From Pontederia crassipes (Eukaryota; Streptophyta; Magnoliopsida; Commelinales; Pontederiaceae): a stretch of 64,000 nucleotides of DNA. The stretch lies in NCBI GenBank assembly GCA_030549335.1, contig CM060197.1, positions 47,147,654 to 47,211,653 of the forward strand, written 5' to 3'. A model generated the notes under the pieces. The model saw only the letters and a list, made by a program, of their open reading frames with translations. It searched no databases and had not been told where the DNA came from. Of the stretch, positions 35,280 to 46,700 are shown piece by piece (positions within the stretch are counted from its first letter, which is position 1; each line of letters starts with the position of its first letter). The translations under genes and the position numbers were made by a program.

Positions 35280-38200
35280 ATGGGAATACGGCAGCCATTG
35301 TTGCTGGTCGTGCTTCTTCTTGTGTCAGCTTTACTGTCTTCATCGAGCGCAGCTTATAATTTCGCTGCTACAGGCGTAACTTTCCCGCTTTCCCCCGACT
35401 GTCCGACGAACTGCAGCGACAAAACCTTCGAGTATCCTTTTGGCGTCGGCCATGGCTGCTTCAAGCCTGGTTTTGAGCTCACCTGCGACAATGCCACCGA
35501 TCCTCCCAAGCTCTTGTTGGGCAACAGCTCCAGCACCATCGAGCTCGTCGACGGCGTCCACGTCAAGGAACCTGATTTTGATGTTAGTGCCTCAGCCGTC
35601 GTCGTCATGGATGCCCACAACAACTTCTCTCAAACCTCCTGGACGGCTCCGGCGAACGCTCCATACGTAGTCTCCAAAGGTAACAATTTGGTTGTGATCG
35701 GCTGCAGCGCAGTGGGCTATCTGGTGGATCTAGCAACAAATCAAAACGTTGCTAATTGCTCAACCACGTGTCCTAGCGGAGGTGCCCGCATGAGGAACGA
35801 CAGCGTCGACTCCGATTCCTGCAATGGCGTGGAGGGCTGCTGCACCGGTCCCTTGAGCAGAAGTGTACAATCTTACGCTATTCGATTGCATCGGAAAGAG
35901 GACAAGGTGAGCAGTGTTTCTTCCAGCGTCAAGGCCTTCATCGCCGCTACTGAAGCGTTCTTCGACCACCCCCGAGTTGTCATGAACTGGCGCATAGTTA
36001 ACCAGACCTGCGAGGAGGCCCGGAAGGAAACCGGGAGCTACGCTTGCCTCGGCGGAGGTCATTGTTCCAATACTGAAGACGATCATTTTTATCCTGGCTA
36101 CCACTGCAACTGCCAAAGTTATAACGAAGGCAATCCGTACGTGCCTTATGGCTGCGATGGTGATCTCTCTCTCTCTCTCTCACACACACGCACACGCGAC
36201 AGTAGTTACAGTACTTGATGATGAACATTTACAGATCCGTCAATAACTGTGAGCCCATCAAATAATTGCACAAGGAAATGCGGGAACGTGACGATTCCCT
36301 TCCCATTCGGGTTGGAGAAAGGGTGTTACAGGGACTATACTTTTGCTCTCACATGCAACGGAAGCTCGAGCCCTCCGGTTCTCCATTTGGATTTTAAGTA
36401 TGCCTTCCAGGATAGAATTAGCAACATCATTTTGGACGAAGCGACAATAGAGTTTAGTCCATCAGGTGTCCAGCTGGACGACGATCGGGAAGGCAGCACC
36501 TCCGATCCGTCGCCGGACATCAACGAAAACTTCTACCAGCCGCCGGCGTCCGATTCCTTCGGGCTCCTTCGAGGCCGAGTTGTTTATAGATGGGCGATAT
36601 TCGAAAACAGATCCTGTGCGGCGTCCAAGGCGGAAAGCCTGAAGTTCGCATGTGGCACCAACAACAGTCAATGCGTCGACGTGAACATGGCGAACGAAGG
36701 CTCCATCTACGGGGGCGACGACTCTTTTTCAGGGTATCTTTGCAAATGCAAGGATGGATTCGAAGGAAATCCGTACCTCCCCCTTGGCTGTACAGGTAAG
36801 TAACTTCATACTCCACTTTTCCTTTGTTTATTCTTTAGTTGCTTTCAATTTAGGATGTTCGCTTTAAAAAATACTATATTTTTTAAAAAACGTAAAATTG
36901 TCTAAAGAACCATGAAATGATATTTTTTTAAAAAGAATTCATCATTTGTCTTCCCCAAATTTTTAGACTTGGTCAATATGTCCCATCGCCGATTTTCCAT
37001 TAACTTATATAGGTTTGATATTACCTTTTGCTATCATTTAAAAAGATTGAAAAAAGTTAAAATATTATAGTTGGCCATTCAAATTGTAAAATACTATCGA
37101 TATATTATTTTTATTTTTAGAATATTTTTATGCGGTGAAATCCTTTATAATAACATATACAGTATTGTATATGTTATTTTTGTTATAAATTTTCTATCTA
37201 AATATAATCCATCCACTTATTTTCTCTTTTCTCATAACTCATCTATTAAATTTCAAAATGTTTCTATAATTTATATATTTAACCAATTTTTAACAATATC
37301 TCTTTCAACACAATTTTGAACTTTCGAAGAGCAAATCATTGGTTTATAATTTTCATTTACTTTATTCGTGTCACGCATTTCTTGCTCTTATTGTTTTATT
37401 TTCAAATATATTTACTCAAATGTATTTTAATATATTTTCTCATTAAGTATAATTTTCATTTAAGTCTATTTATATATTTATTTATTATTTTAATTGTATT
37501 ATTTAATCATCAATAAGTAGTGAACCCACCCAAATAAATCTTGTCTCCGCCCCTGCTTATATCTTACCTTAAAATGATAATGAAAAAAGAAGAATTTTTT
37601 TTTTTCGGTGGGAAAAAGAAGAAAATTTTGATGGAGTAACCAATAATGATTTGCTTTATGAAAGAAGTTAAATCTAATGTTTGTAGAAGATTGATATATA
37701 TAATTCCCATACTTCAAGGCAATAGGCAATAATGTACCGGATAAAGTTTGAAGGGTTGGTCCACAAATAGAACACATGGGTTAGGGTTAAATTTCAATAT
37801 TCCATCGAGAGTTGGGAGCTTTCCATTAGAGAACTGTCACATAAAATTCTTTTATATTAAGTGAATAATGACCCAACATTCAACGTAGCCCTAATTCAAG
37901 TAATCATGTTTACTTATAAAAATGACCAACCAATGTACGTGTTTTACTAAAATATCCTTTTACTACTACTAATATTACCCTGATCACTAAATAATGTTAA
38001 TACTATTCACGTACATTTATGCACTTCATGCAAATTCTCGACATAGATTGAAGCTATATGTCATCAACAGCACAATTTATGATCATCTACGAAAACCAAT
38101 GTACAAGAAAAAGGACAACTAAACCTAACCAGTTACACAAGTTTGATATTTTGTTCTAGCAAAAAGAAAAAAGGACCGAGAAATTTTGTGAATCATTTAG

Positions 38201-40706
38201 CTATAATACTCTCAGGTAAGATGTGCTAAAAGATCTAAAATCTTGTGTTTGTTGCATATATAGTCTAAACTCTGCAATTTTATTTTTATATAGAAAAACA
38301 TTAGTTATAAATTTGGTTTATGTTACAATTATGTTGAAAAAAATTAACTCATAATTTATTTTAAGATTATAAAATTGATAATATTATTCTTCTTAATGAC
38401 TTAAGATTTTAGGATAACTGAATAGCACATTTTATTTTTAGATCGAGAGATCTTGAGCTTAAATCTTATCGATACTTGTATTAAAAAAATATATTCTCTC
38501 TTATTGTCCACGTGAAGAGCTAAGATAGACAAAAATTGTCAACAGCTCACGTGTGAGAAGAGTATTAAGATTATAAAATCAATAATATTATTCTTCCTAA
38601 TGACTTAACAACCTTTTAGGATAATTGGTTAGCATATCAAATTTTCACATGATATTAGAGCGAGAGATATTAAGTCTAAACCTCATTGTTACTGATTGTA
38701 TTAAAAAAATTTCCTCCCTTAGTTGTCCTGAGGGGGTTACTAATATTATATAATTAATGATAATACTTTTCTAATGGCTTAAGATTTTTAAAAAAAATAA
38801 TTAGCACATCTATTTTCACATTTGTCAAGATGTCATCTCACCAAATCTTGTTTTTTCCTTAAAAATAGGCATTCATATTTTTATTTCATTCATGTGCTAC
38901 TCATAAATAGAAGTTTATGCTATATAAAAAAACATGAATATTATACCCTACAAAATATTAATCTTTAGGCTAACTACTTAAGAAGATATGATAAGGTATT
39001 CATATTGTAAAGCAATTTTTTAATTCAAGATTGAAGGGACTTCCTTTCAATGAAACTAGAAAATATTAAATGTTCAATAAATATAAAAGTAGATAACCTT
39101 TTATAAATAAGTCTTAAATTAATTTTGCAACAAAGATATACTTAGACTATATATAGGAAATATACCTTTTTTTCTAGTTCAATCTTTGTTTAAACTTATT
39201 TTTGGTGCATTGATTGTTTGGTAGATATTAATGAATGTAACAACAGCCAAAAATATGTATGCTACGGTGATTGCATTAATACTCTTGGGAGCTACATTTG
39301 TAATTGTCCACCGAAGACACATGGTGATCCAACGAAAGCTCCATGCATCGCTCACAATAAATTATCCGGTCTACTTTTAGGTAAGCATTCATATATATTA
39401 AGTTAGTGATGGAACGAATATATGTATGCTAATAAAATAATATTACAAGTTTTTTATTGTAAAATAACATATATATGCAGGTGTCATTATAGGTGTGAGC
39501 ATCGGCTTTGGTACACTGCTAATATCTATGACCTCAATTTTTGCTTCATGGAAATGGAAAAAGATAATCCAAAAGAGAATAAGGGAAAGGCACTTTAATG
39601 AAAATCATGGATTATTGCTTCAACAACTGATTGCATCTAACGAGGATACTATTAATAATGTTAAAATATTTTCCCTAGAAGACCTTGAGAAGGCCACTAA
39701 CAATTTTGATATTTCAAGAATTATCGGGCAAGGTGGCCATGGTACAGTTTACAAAGGAATTCTATCAGATCAACGTGTTGTTGCAATCAAGCGATCAAAA
39801 ATTAAGGAGAAAAGTGAGATTGATGAATTCTTAAATGAAGTTACCATTCTATCTCAGATTAATCATAGGAATGTGGTGAAACTCTTTGGATGTTGCTTGG
39901 AGACTGAAGTCCCCTTATTAGTATATGAATTTATCTCAAATGGAACTCTTTTTCATCACCTCCATAGCCCTGAACATAAGACGACATTGTCATGGATTGA
40001 TCGTCTAAGAATTGCTGCAGAAGCTGCATGGGCACTTGAGTATTTGCACTCATCAGCTTCCATATCAATTTTCCACAGGGACATGAAATCCTTAAACATA
40101 CTCTTGGACGACTATTTCACAGTAAAAGTATCTGATTTTGGAGCTTCTAGATTAATTCCACTCGATCAATCTCATATATTTACAGCTATTCAAGGTACCT
40201 TTGGGTACTTGGATCCAGAGTACTATCAAACATCTCAATTAACAGAGAAAAGTGATGTATATAGCTTTGGAGTTATTCTCTTGGAGCTGTTGACGGGGGA
40301 GATGCCTATATCTCTTAATCGCAATGAGGAAGAAAGAAATTTAATAATGGAATTTCTTCGAGCATTGAGAGAGGATAAACATTTTGAACTCATGGAAACT
40401 CAAGTTCTGATAGAAGGGACAAGAGAAGAACTTGATAAAGTTGCTCGACTTGCGGAAACGTGCCTCAAAATAAAAGGAAGTGAAAGACCTACAATGACAG
40501 AAGTGGAGGTCCAACTACAACGCTTGCATAAGGCAAAATTGCAAACAAGAGGAAAAGAAATAAAAAATGGAGATGAAGAAACAACGCCTCTACTTAGGGA
40601 CTTGCATTCTTCACCATCTTCAACAAATCCAATTATGCAGCCACAATATACTAGAAATTATAGCTTAGAAAGGGAGATGATTTCTTCAATGAGAGACCCA
40701 AGATGA
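35280..40706 (+). CDS. Wall-associated receptor-like kinase (copy B), four exons, complete
   Basis: Exons 35280-36159, 36235-36795, 39225-39380 and 39481-40706 join in frame (all introns phase 1, GT/AG) into a predicted 940 residues. Order: signal peptide (MGIRQPLLLVVLLLVSALL), a first cysteine-rich GUB_WAK-type module ending in an EGF-like stretch (residues about 35-293), a second GUB_WAK module with CGNVTIPFPFG and an EGF-like CKCKDGFEGNPY (294-480), a calcium-binding EGF with DINEC and CINTLGSYICNC (481-532), a transmembrane helix (about 533-555), then the kinase. The kinase has GQGGHGTVYKG, lysine in VAIKRSK (about 636), HRDMKSLN (Asp about 733), DFG (about 751) and GTFGYLDPEYY, so it should be active. 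The family binds cell-wall pectin and signals in growth and defence. It is a paralogue of the split copy A. The start codon is the first ATG before a clear signal peptide. Confidence 0.93.
36160..36234 (+). other. Short intron 1 of WAK copy B with CT/CA microsatellite
   Basis: A 75-bp intron, GTGATC donor and TTTACAG acceptor. Its 5' half is a (CT)n(CA)n microsatellite (about 36164-36198). Removing it joins GAT|G to AT|CCG in frame (residues D-P-S). Reading through it gives a stop within about 20 codons, so splicing is needed. Confidence 0.85.
36796..39224 (+). other. Intron 2 of WAK copy B (2429 bp)
   Basis: AT-rich intron at the same place as the 2909-bp intron of copy A. It contains three diverged copies of a roughly 175-205-bp unit (38362-38830). 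No other gene or clear transposon end. Confidence 0.8.
38362..38830 (+). repeat. Three diverged tandem copies in WAK B intron 2
   Basis: Copies start at about 38362, 38566 and 38741 with TAAGATTATAAAAT-like words, then TTCTTAATGACTTAA and AGGATAACTG...TAGCACAT. One copy includes ACATGATATTAGAGCGAG, which resembles a worn methionine-type primer site, so the unit may derive from an old LTR element. Confidence 0.65.
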
Positions 40707-42700
40707 ATCTTACTTTATTTTCTATGGTCATTTTGTGCAGCTTAATCTGGTTTTTGCTTATCCAATATCTAAAACTTTGTTAAGTTATAAATTTTATGTT
40801 TTCATAAATGGAGAATTTAGTGTTCTCTTGAAGTGTACATCTCAAGATGAAAAATGAAAAAAAAAGTAGAAAATAAAAATAAAATGAAAATTTGAATAAT
40901 TTATTACACTAGCTCAAGAATTTACACCATGTTTTCAATATACAAGATTACCTACCAATAAGTATAAATCGTTATCAACATAAATGATCCTATGTCGAGA
41001 AGACAATAGAAATAAAAGAAAATGCTATCAAATAATAAAGAAAACATTTTCTTGAAAAAAAAATGGATTGTGCATATGCCATATAATAAAGCGCACTTTT
41101 TCGAACCAAAAATGTAATTTCCGCCGATGATTTAATATGATTATATCATATAAACTTTATCTAAATTTAAATATGTATAATATTGAAATTCAAATTAATT
41201 ACCATTTTAATATATCATCTTACCTCCTTCAATTGTGTAATAAATACTTCTTACTACGTGAGAACTGCCAGTATATATCCATTTACTTCAAATCAGAATT
41301 TTTGACACAAATGCTTATGGTGTGAGACTGAGCTTCATACCAGAGCATGTTAAGCCGAGGGATCACTTATTTTAGCTGAGCTTTGAAGGCTGTGTTGAAT
41401 CATATTTCTAAGCTTGATAAGTGTTGCAGACACTTTCTCCCTGCTGAGATCCTGATCTCCTTCATTGATTTCTGGTAGTTAAATCCCTGCATTGATGTTT
41501 GGTAATCAAATCCTCATCTTCTTGTCTTTCCGTTGTTAGTAGTGCTCCTGCTGAATTCATAATTTGCTTGTCAAGTTGTCTGTAATGTTGCAAAATTACT
41601 TGCCCTAATGTTGCATCTCTGTAATCTAGCATCGCTGATTAACCGCCCACCACAATGCAGAAAATACAAATAAGAGAAGCAGTTGAATTCATCTACTACA
41701 TGTATGGCTTTACTGCAGAGGTGATGGACTTAAAATTTAAGTGACAATAAAATTATCATATAATATTTGTTAGCTCATGTATACTATTATACGAGTTTGT
41801 TCTCATTTTACATACTAAAAATAAAATTAAGATGCATGCTACTTAACTCTATACCAAAAAGTAATGAATAGTGTGCATATCAATCTTTGTGTATGTAATA
41901 TGTAGATAGACTCGTAATTTTATACGAGTCCTGTATTTAAATTTTGATTTGCAAAAGATTTCATTTCTTTTTACAAGAAGCTTTTGTATGGCTGCAACGA
42001 GTAGATGGACAAGGTTTAGTCATATCAGAAAAGTTGGCTTTGGAGGCATTGGACATCTGAATTAATAATAAAGCATATATAGTAGAGAGCTATAAAGTAT
42101 TAGTGGAGCAAAATAGATGGATGCTTCTCATATTGTTTCAGGAAAAAAGTCTATAATTAAATAGAAATGACAATAACTTTGCATCATCAGTCATCAATAT
42201 AGTAGAACAGATGCAAGTTTCTTAGTATTTTAAGATCCGAATTTATATATTTACAAAAAAATCTGGATGTGGTAAGAGGCCCAAAATTTTCTGCATGATA
42301 TATGAAGAATTCCTTGAGTTGCACAGAAAGTTGGAAAACCAGGAGGGAGAAACTTTTGACTCAGACTTTTGGCTTCCATCTGAACTTACTCTCTGCTATA
42401 TCTGTTAATAATTAACGCTTCCAAGATTTTCCCCACTGATATACAAGCAAGAATGGACCTACAAGAGCCTCATCTGGAAACTCGCACATGAAACTGCTTA
42501 GTGACATTTGATTCCCCACAAGAGATGTTCATTTTGCATAAAGATGGTTTTGTTCTCCACTTGAAGTACATGAAACGCCATTCAGAGGTAGAAAACGAGT
42601 GATTGAGCTAGACTTCAGGCCGAATTCACATATTTTCAATTAGTAGTATCATAGGATTGCGGATTTAAAAAAAAAACTGATGAGAGAGAGAGCTCAAGGG
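40707..42700. other. Intergenic region downstream of WAK B; nothing recognised
   Basis: Begins with the presumed 3' UTR of WAK B (AATAAAA-type polyadenylation signals near 40870-40880). The rest is moderately AT-rich with no long open frame, RNA gene or transposon end that I can support. Confidence 0.3.
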
Positions 42701-42734
42701 CTAAAAACTGACCGGAATTGGAAGGTGGATGAAG

Positions 42735-42887
42735 ATGTTTGGACATGCAGGACTCGCACCAGAATCATATGGGGAATCTACAGATCCTGTACACATCGAA
42801 AAAGACTGCACGGATGGGATCAAATGCTTGTCGTGCGATGGGGTTGGCCATAAGATGGCTGCCTGCCCAGCCAGGCACAGACAATAA
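42735..42887 (+). pseudogene. Short zinc-knuckle (CCHC) coding fragment, probably LINE- or gag-derived
   Basis: A 50-codon stretch contains KCLSCDGVGHKMAACP, a C-x2-C-x4-H-x4-C zinc knuckle of the kind found in retroelement Gag or ORF1 proteins and in some plant CCHC proteins. The frame is short and nothing else recognisable joins it. Downstream sequence to about 43090 looks formerly coding, but I could not assign it. The parent family is unknown. Confidence 0.4.
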
Positions 42888-43798
42888 CGCTGACAAGAAC
42901 CAGAGGTTCAGAGCAGAAGCATCGTTGAAGAAAACACGACAACAAGGTGCCACCAGGTGGTTGACAATCCGTGGGAACAGGCGCTCAGATCGAACATGGA
43001 CGTTTCGCGGAGCTATGCAGTTGGCATTGAAGGAGACGAGATAACCCTGGATCAAATTCGCAGGGAGGTGAACAAGATCCTCGATGAGGAGTGAGGACTC
43101 CCTATTCTGGACTCCCTATCACGGCTAACAGCTATTCTGGACTAGCGAGCAAGTGATTGGAGGATCCTGACAAATACATCGACTTTGCATATTCTTGATC
43201 ATCGCTGCTGTTTTGTTCTGCTACTTCAGTTTTCATAGTATCAAGTTTGTCTCTGAATTTGGATTCTTCAAATAACGGATGAATGGAGAAAAATAGCAAG
43301 CTCAGGGATGCAACTTTCATGATTCGAACATGAACGCCAATACGTGGAACTCATCTGGAATATTTGATGGAGAGAAATGCAGGGGCGGGATTGATTCAAA
43401 GTTATGTGCAGAAATCAAGATGCCTTGGAGTCAGATGATCAACCACATCCGGGTGCTGCCTAGAAAGTAGAAACTGTGTGGTTGATCACATAGAGCAAGC
43501 ATCTATGCCAACGTTGGAAATCTTTTACAGAACTATCCTAAGCCAAATGACAGAGAGTTCGGCCATTGGAATATATCAAGGCTCTCTGATTCTACCATCC
43601 TTCTATCGAGCTCGTGGCTGACAAAAAAACTCTCAAGCTCTCGGGTGGCCACAACATGAGGTGTTGTGCAGATGGGAAGGGTATAGGAGGAGGACGCCCA
43701 AATAAACAAGCGAAATCTCAACCATGTCAATCTGAGGAATCCCACACTTCATCTCTGGTTCAATAAATCGATTATGGCAATTTTTCTGTCTCTCTATG
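42888..43798. other. Unassigned region left of the solo LTR
   Basis: No supportable gene. It continues, across the CTATG target site, into 48611-49202. That stretch also has a formerly coding look (GC-balanced, short open frames) but no domain I recognise. Confidence 0.3.
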
Positions 43799-46700
43799 TG
43801 TAACAACCGGCAAAATTCATCATGGAAAGGAATTCAAAACATGGCAAACAACAAATAGGAAACTAAAAGCATGGAAAGATTAAAAGTGGAAAAGAAACCA
43901 GAATTGAAATCAGAATTCAAAAGAAAGGAAAGCAAATTGAATTCAAATCAGAAAAAAAAAGAAACGAAGAACTTGAAATCGGAAAGGAAATGATTTTCTT
44001 CTCCGATTCGGACTCCCCCAATCCCTCCTTAAATTTGGCGGCCTGAGGCTATAAAAAGGCACGAGGAGGAACCCTTGTGCCTCCCCATCGACCTCCACGT
44101 CCAGCCACCGTCACCTTCTCCTCTCCCCTGCTCTCCTCTTCCCTCTTTGGCGGACTGCGCGCGCACGAGGATGACAGGAGCAAGAAGCGGACGTCCGACG
44201 CACATAGCAGCCTTCCTCGACGTCCGTGAAGGCAGGACGCGCCTTTCCGCCGGCCAGGAACGGCCGGAGTTCGAGCGGACAATGAGAGAAAACGCCGACG
44301 ACCCGAAAGCGATCGGAAAGGTACCTTAGAAGTCTAATCCCCTTATACTATGATTTGTTAATCATAAAATGCGTGTGATGACCACATATTGATCTAGAGA
44401 TCATGAACTACATTTTTTGTATTATAACCATCGCAAATCGACGGCCAGAATCAAGGAAGAAGTCCGGCGCGGGTCTACGCACCAACAGCCCGGCCCGGGT
44501 CGATAATGACTCGGCCCGAGTCTCACCCGTACACGACCCGGGTCTAATCAGACCCGGCCCGAGTTATCTGGCCGACGACTTCGCAAGATCACTGCACGGC
44601 GACCCGACCGAGTCGGATCCCGACTCGGCCTAGGTCGAGTCGATCGGACACGACCGGACTGAGCACGGGCTTGGCCGAGGTAGCGGTCCGTTTACAGCCC
44701 GCAAACCCAGCCCAAGTCGGCTCTCGACTCGGACCGAGTAATGTGCCAAGTCGCCCGATAGTGACCCGGCCCGAGTTCTGTCAGGCAGAATAAGGTGTTT
44801 TCTATTTGGGCATCGATCTTTCACCGATTGGGCCCCACCTTCGACAGGCCCACTTGAGGCCCTGTCCAAGATTGTAAAGATTATAATGGGCTTTCCTCAC
44901 CCAAAGGACGGGTCAGGATTTGGCATAAAGAGTAAAGTAATAGGACCTAATCTCATTGCCTCAGGGAAACGGGATCTGATTTTGCCCTTTCTCTAGTTTT
45001 GATTCTAAACTCACATATTAATGAACAAGATAAGTAAAGTAAAGATGAAACAACAAAATTGCTATGTGTCGCTCAAAGTACAGAGTAAATATCATGGTAT
45101 AGTACAGAGAAAGGACTTATAGCCGAGCTGAGGAGATGATCACTGCTCCTGGTTACAGGCCCTTTCTCACTTGTATTCCGAAAAGGGTTATGCATTGGCA
45201 TATCTCCTTCCCCAAAGAGGACATTATATTGTTTACAGAGTATAGCGTCAGAGGGACAGGTAGCCTAGCTGCGGAGACAGCGAACCTACGGGTCCTTAAC
45301 GACCACTGTTCTTGGATACATATCCTCTCCCACCTGTATCTCAAAGAGGATATGCATTGGCATTATTGTAACACCCTCAAAATCGCTCATCCTGCCACGT
45401 AGGCAGTCAGGTTGATCCCGGAAGCGCTACACTGCCTACTACACTATTGACCATGACCATTCAACAAAGTGCACACATGGCATCAATATTATAATAAAAT
45501 ATAATAAAGGGCTTTAATGCGAAAGTTCAATCGTCAAAATATCAAAGACATAATTCACCCATACAGGTGATAACAAGATGATAAGAGATCATAAATCTCA
45601 AGAAGTTCAATAGGTAGAAGAAATTCGATAAGCGGAATAGCATGATGTCTATGGATAACAAGAGAATCATAACACTAAATTCAATTGAGGTAAACTTGAT
45701 GATAGAATAGTCATGTGCAACATCCTCCAAGCTCTAAGCACTCCCACTTCTCATCATGCAATATTCTCACCTGTAAAATCTCAATGCAGGGGAATCGAAT
45801 ATCCATGAGCAAAGGTGCCATAGTACAATAAAAATATAGACGATGAAATAAGATTCAACAAAGCTTAATGAAACAATATATTAGTGATGAACAATTGTAT
45901 ACTCTGGCTTCCATACATATAAAGAGTCACACATAATACTTTAACATTATCAATATATGTACTATGTTCTATACTATAACTATACTTTGTCTTTACAATA
46001 CTCTACATTATCTTTACCATACTATGTTCCATACTTTACTATACCATGTTCTATGCCATACTATACTATACTTTACTTTGCATTTGCTTTGCTGTGAGTT
46101 GCACTACGTCTTTTACATTACTATACTATCCTTAAAGTTTGTTGTCCTATGCGAGCTCAACTTTATTAAGTTGAGATGCCAGATGTGCCTCTCTGAATCT
46201 GTAAAGCCAGTAAGCCCAAAAAGAAAAAGGGGTGTGTGTTAATGCATCACCCAATTCGAAATGTAGGTGGGAGAGAACCTACACCCAAGAACAATGGTCA
46301 TTTAAGAACCTGTAGGTTCACTGTCTCTTCAGTTAGCTACCTGTCCCTCTGACTCAATACTATATTCTCTGGGGGAAGGAGTGTGACCATTGCATCACCC
46401 TTCTTCGAGATACAAGTGGGAGATGACCTGAAATCTCAAGAACAGTGGTCATCGAAGACCAGTGGCTTCGATGTCTCATCAGCTAACTACTTGTCCCTCT
46501 CTATACTATATTCTGATCTTTGTTCCATACTATGGGGGTGGCACATAGCGATCTCACATCTTTATCTTTATTTTACTTATCTTTGTTCATCTTTAATATT
46601 ACGTAGAAATCGGAATAAGAAGGGATTCCTTTTTCTCAAAGGATTGGTTCTACTTCTGAATGATTGGACTCAAAAGAAAAGGGTCCATTTCTCTGTCAGA

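Noticed and set aside
35280-36218. Exon 1 of WAK B as a separate secreted protein ending at an in-frame stop after the microsatellite
   Set aside because: The last residues come from the CT/CA microsatellite. A consensus 75-bp phase-1 intron joins it cleanly to exon 2, as in WAK layouts. A short secreted isoform by intron retention remains possible.
44049-44330. Small plus-strand frame after a TATA box as a possible gene
   Set aside because: The TATA box is the LTR promoter and the frame lies within the LTR. It has no domain and no counterpart kept open in the inverted sister LTR.
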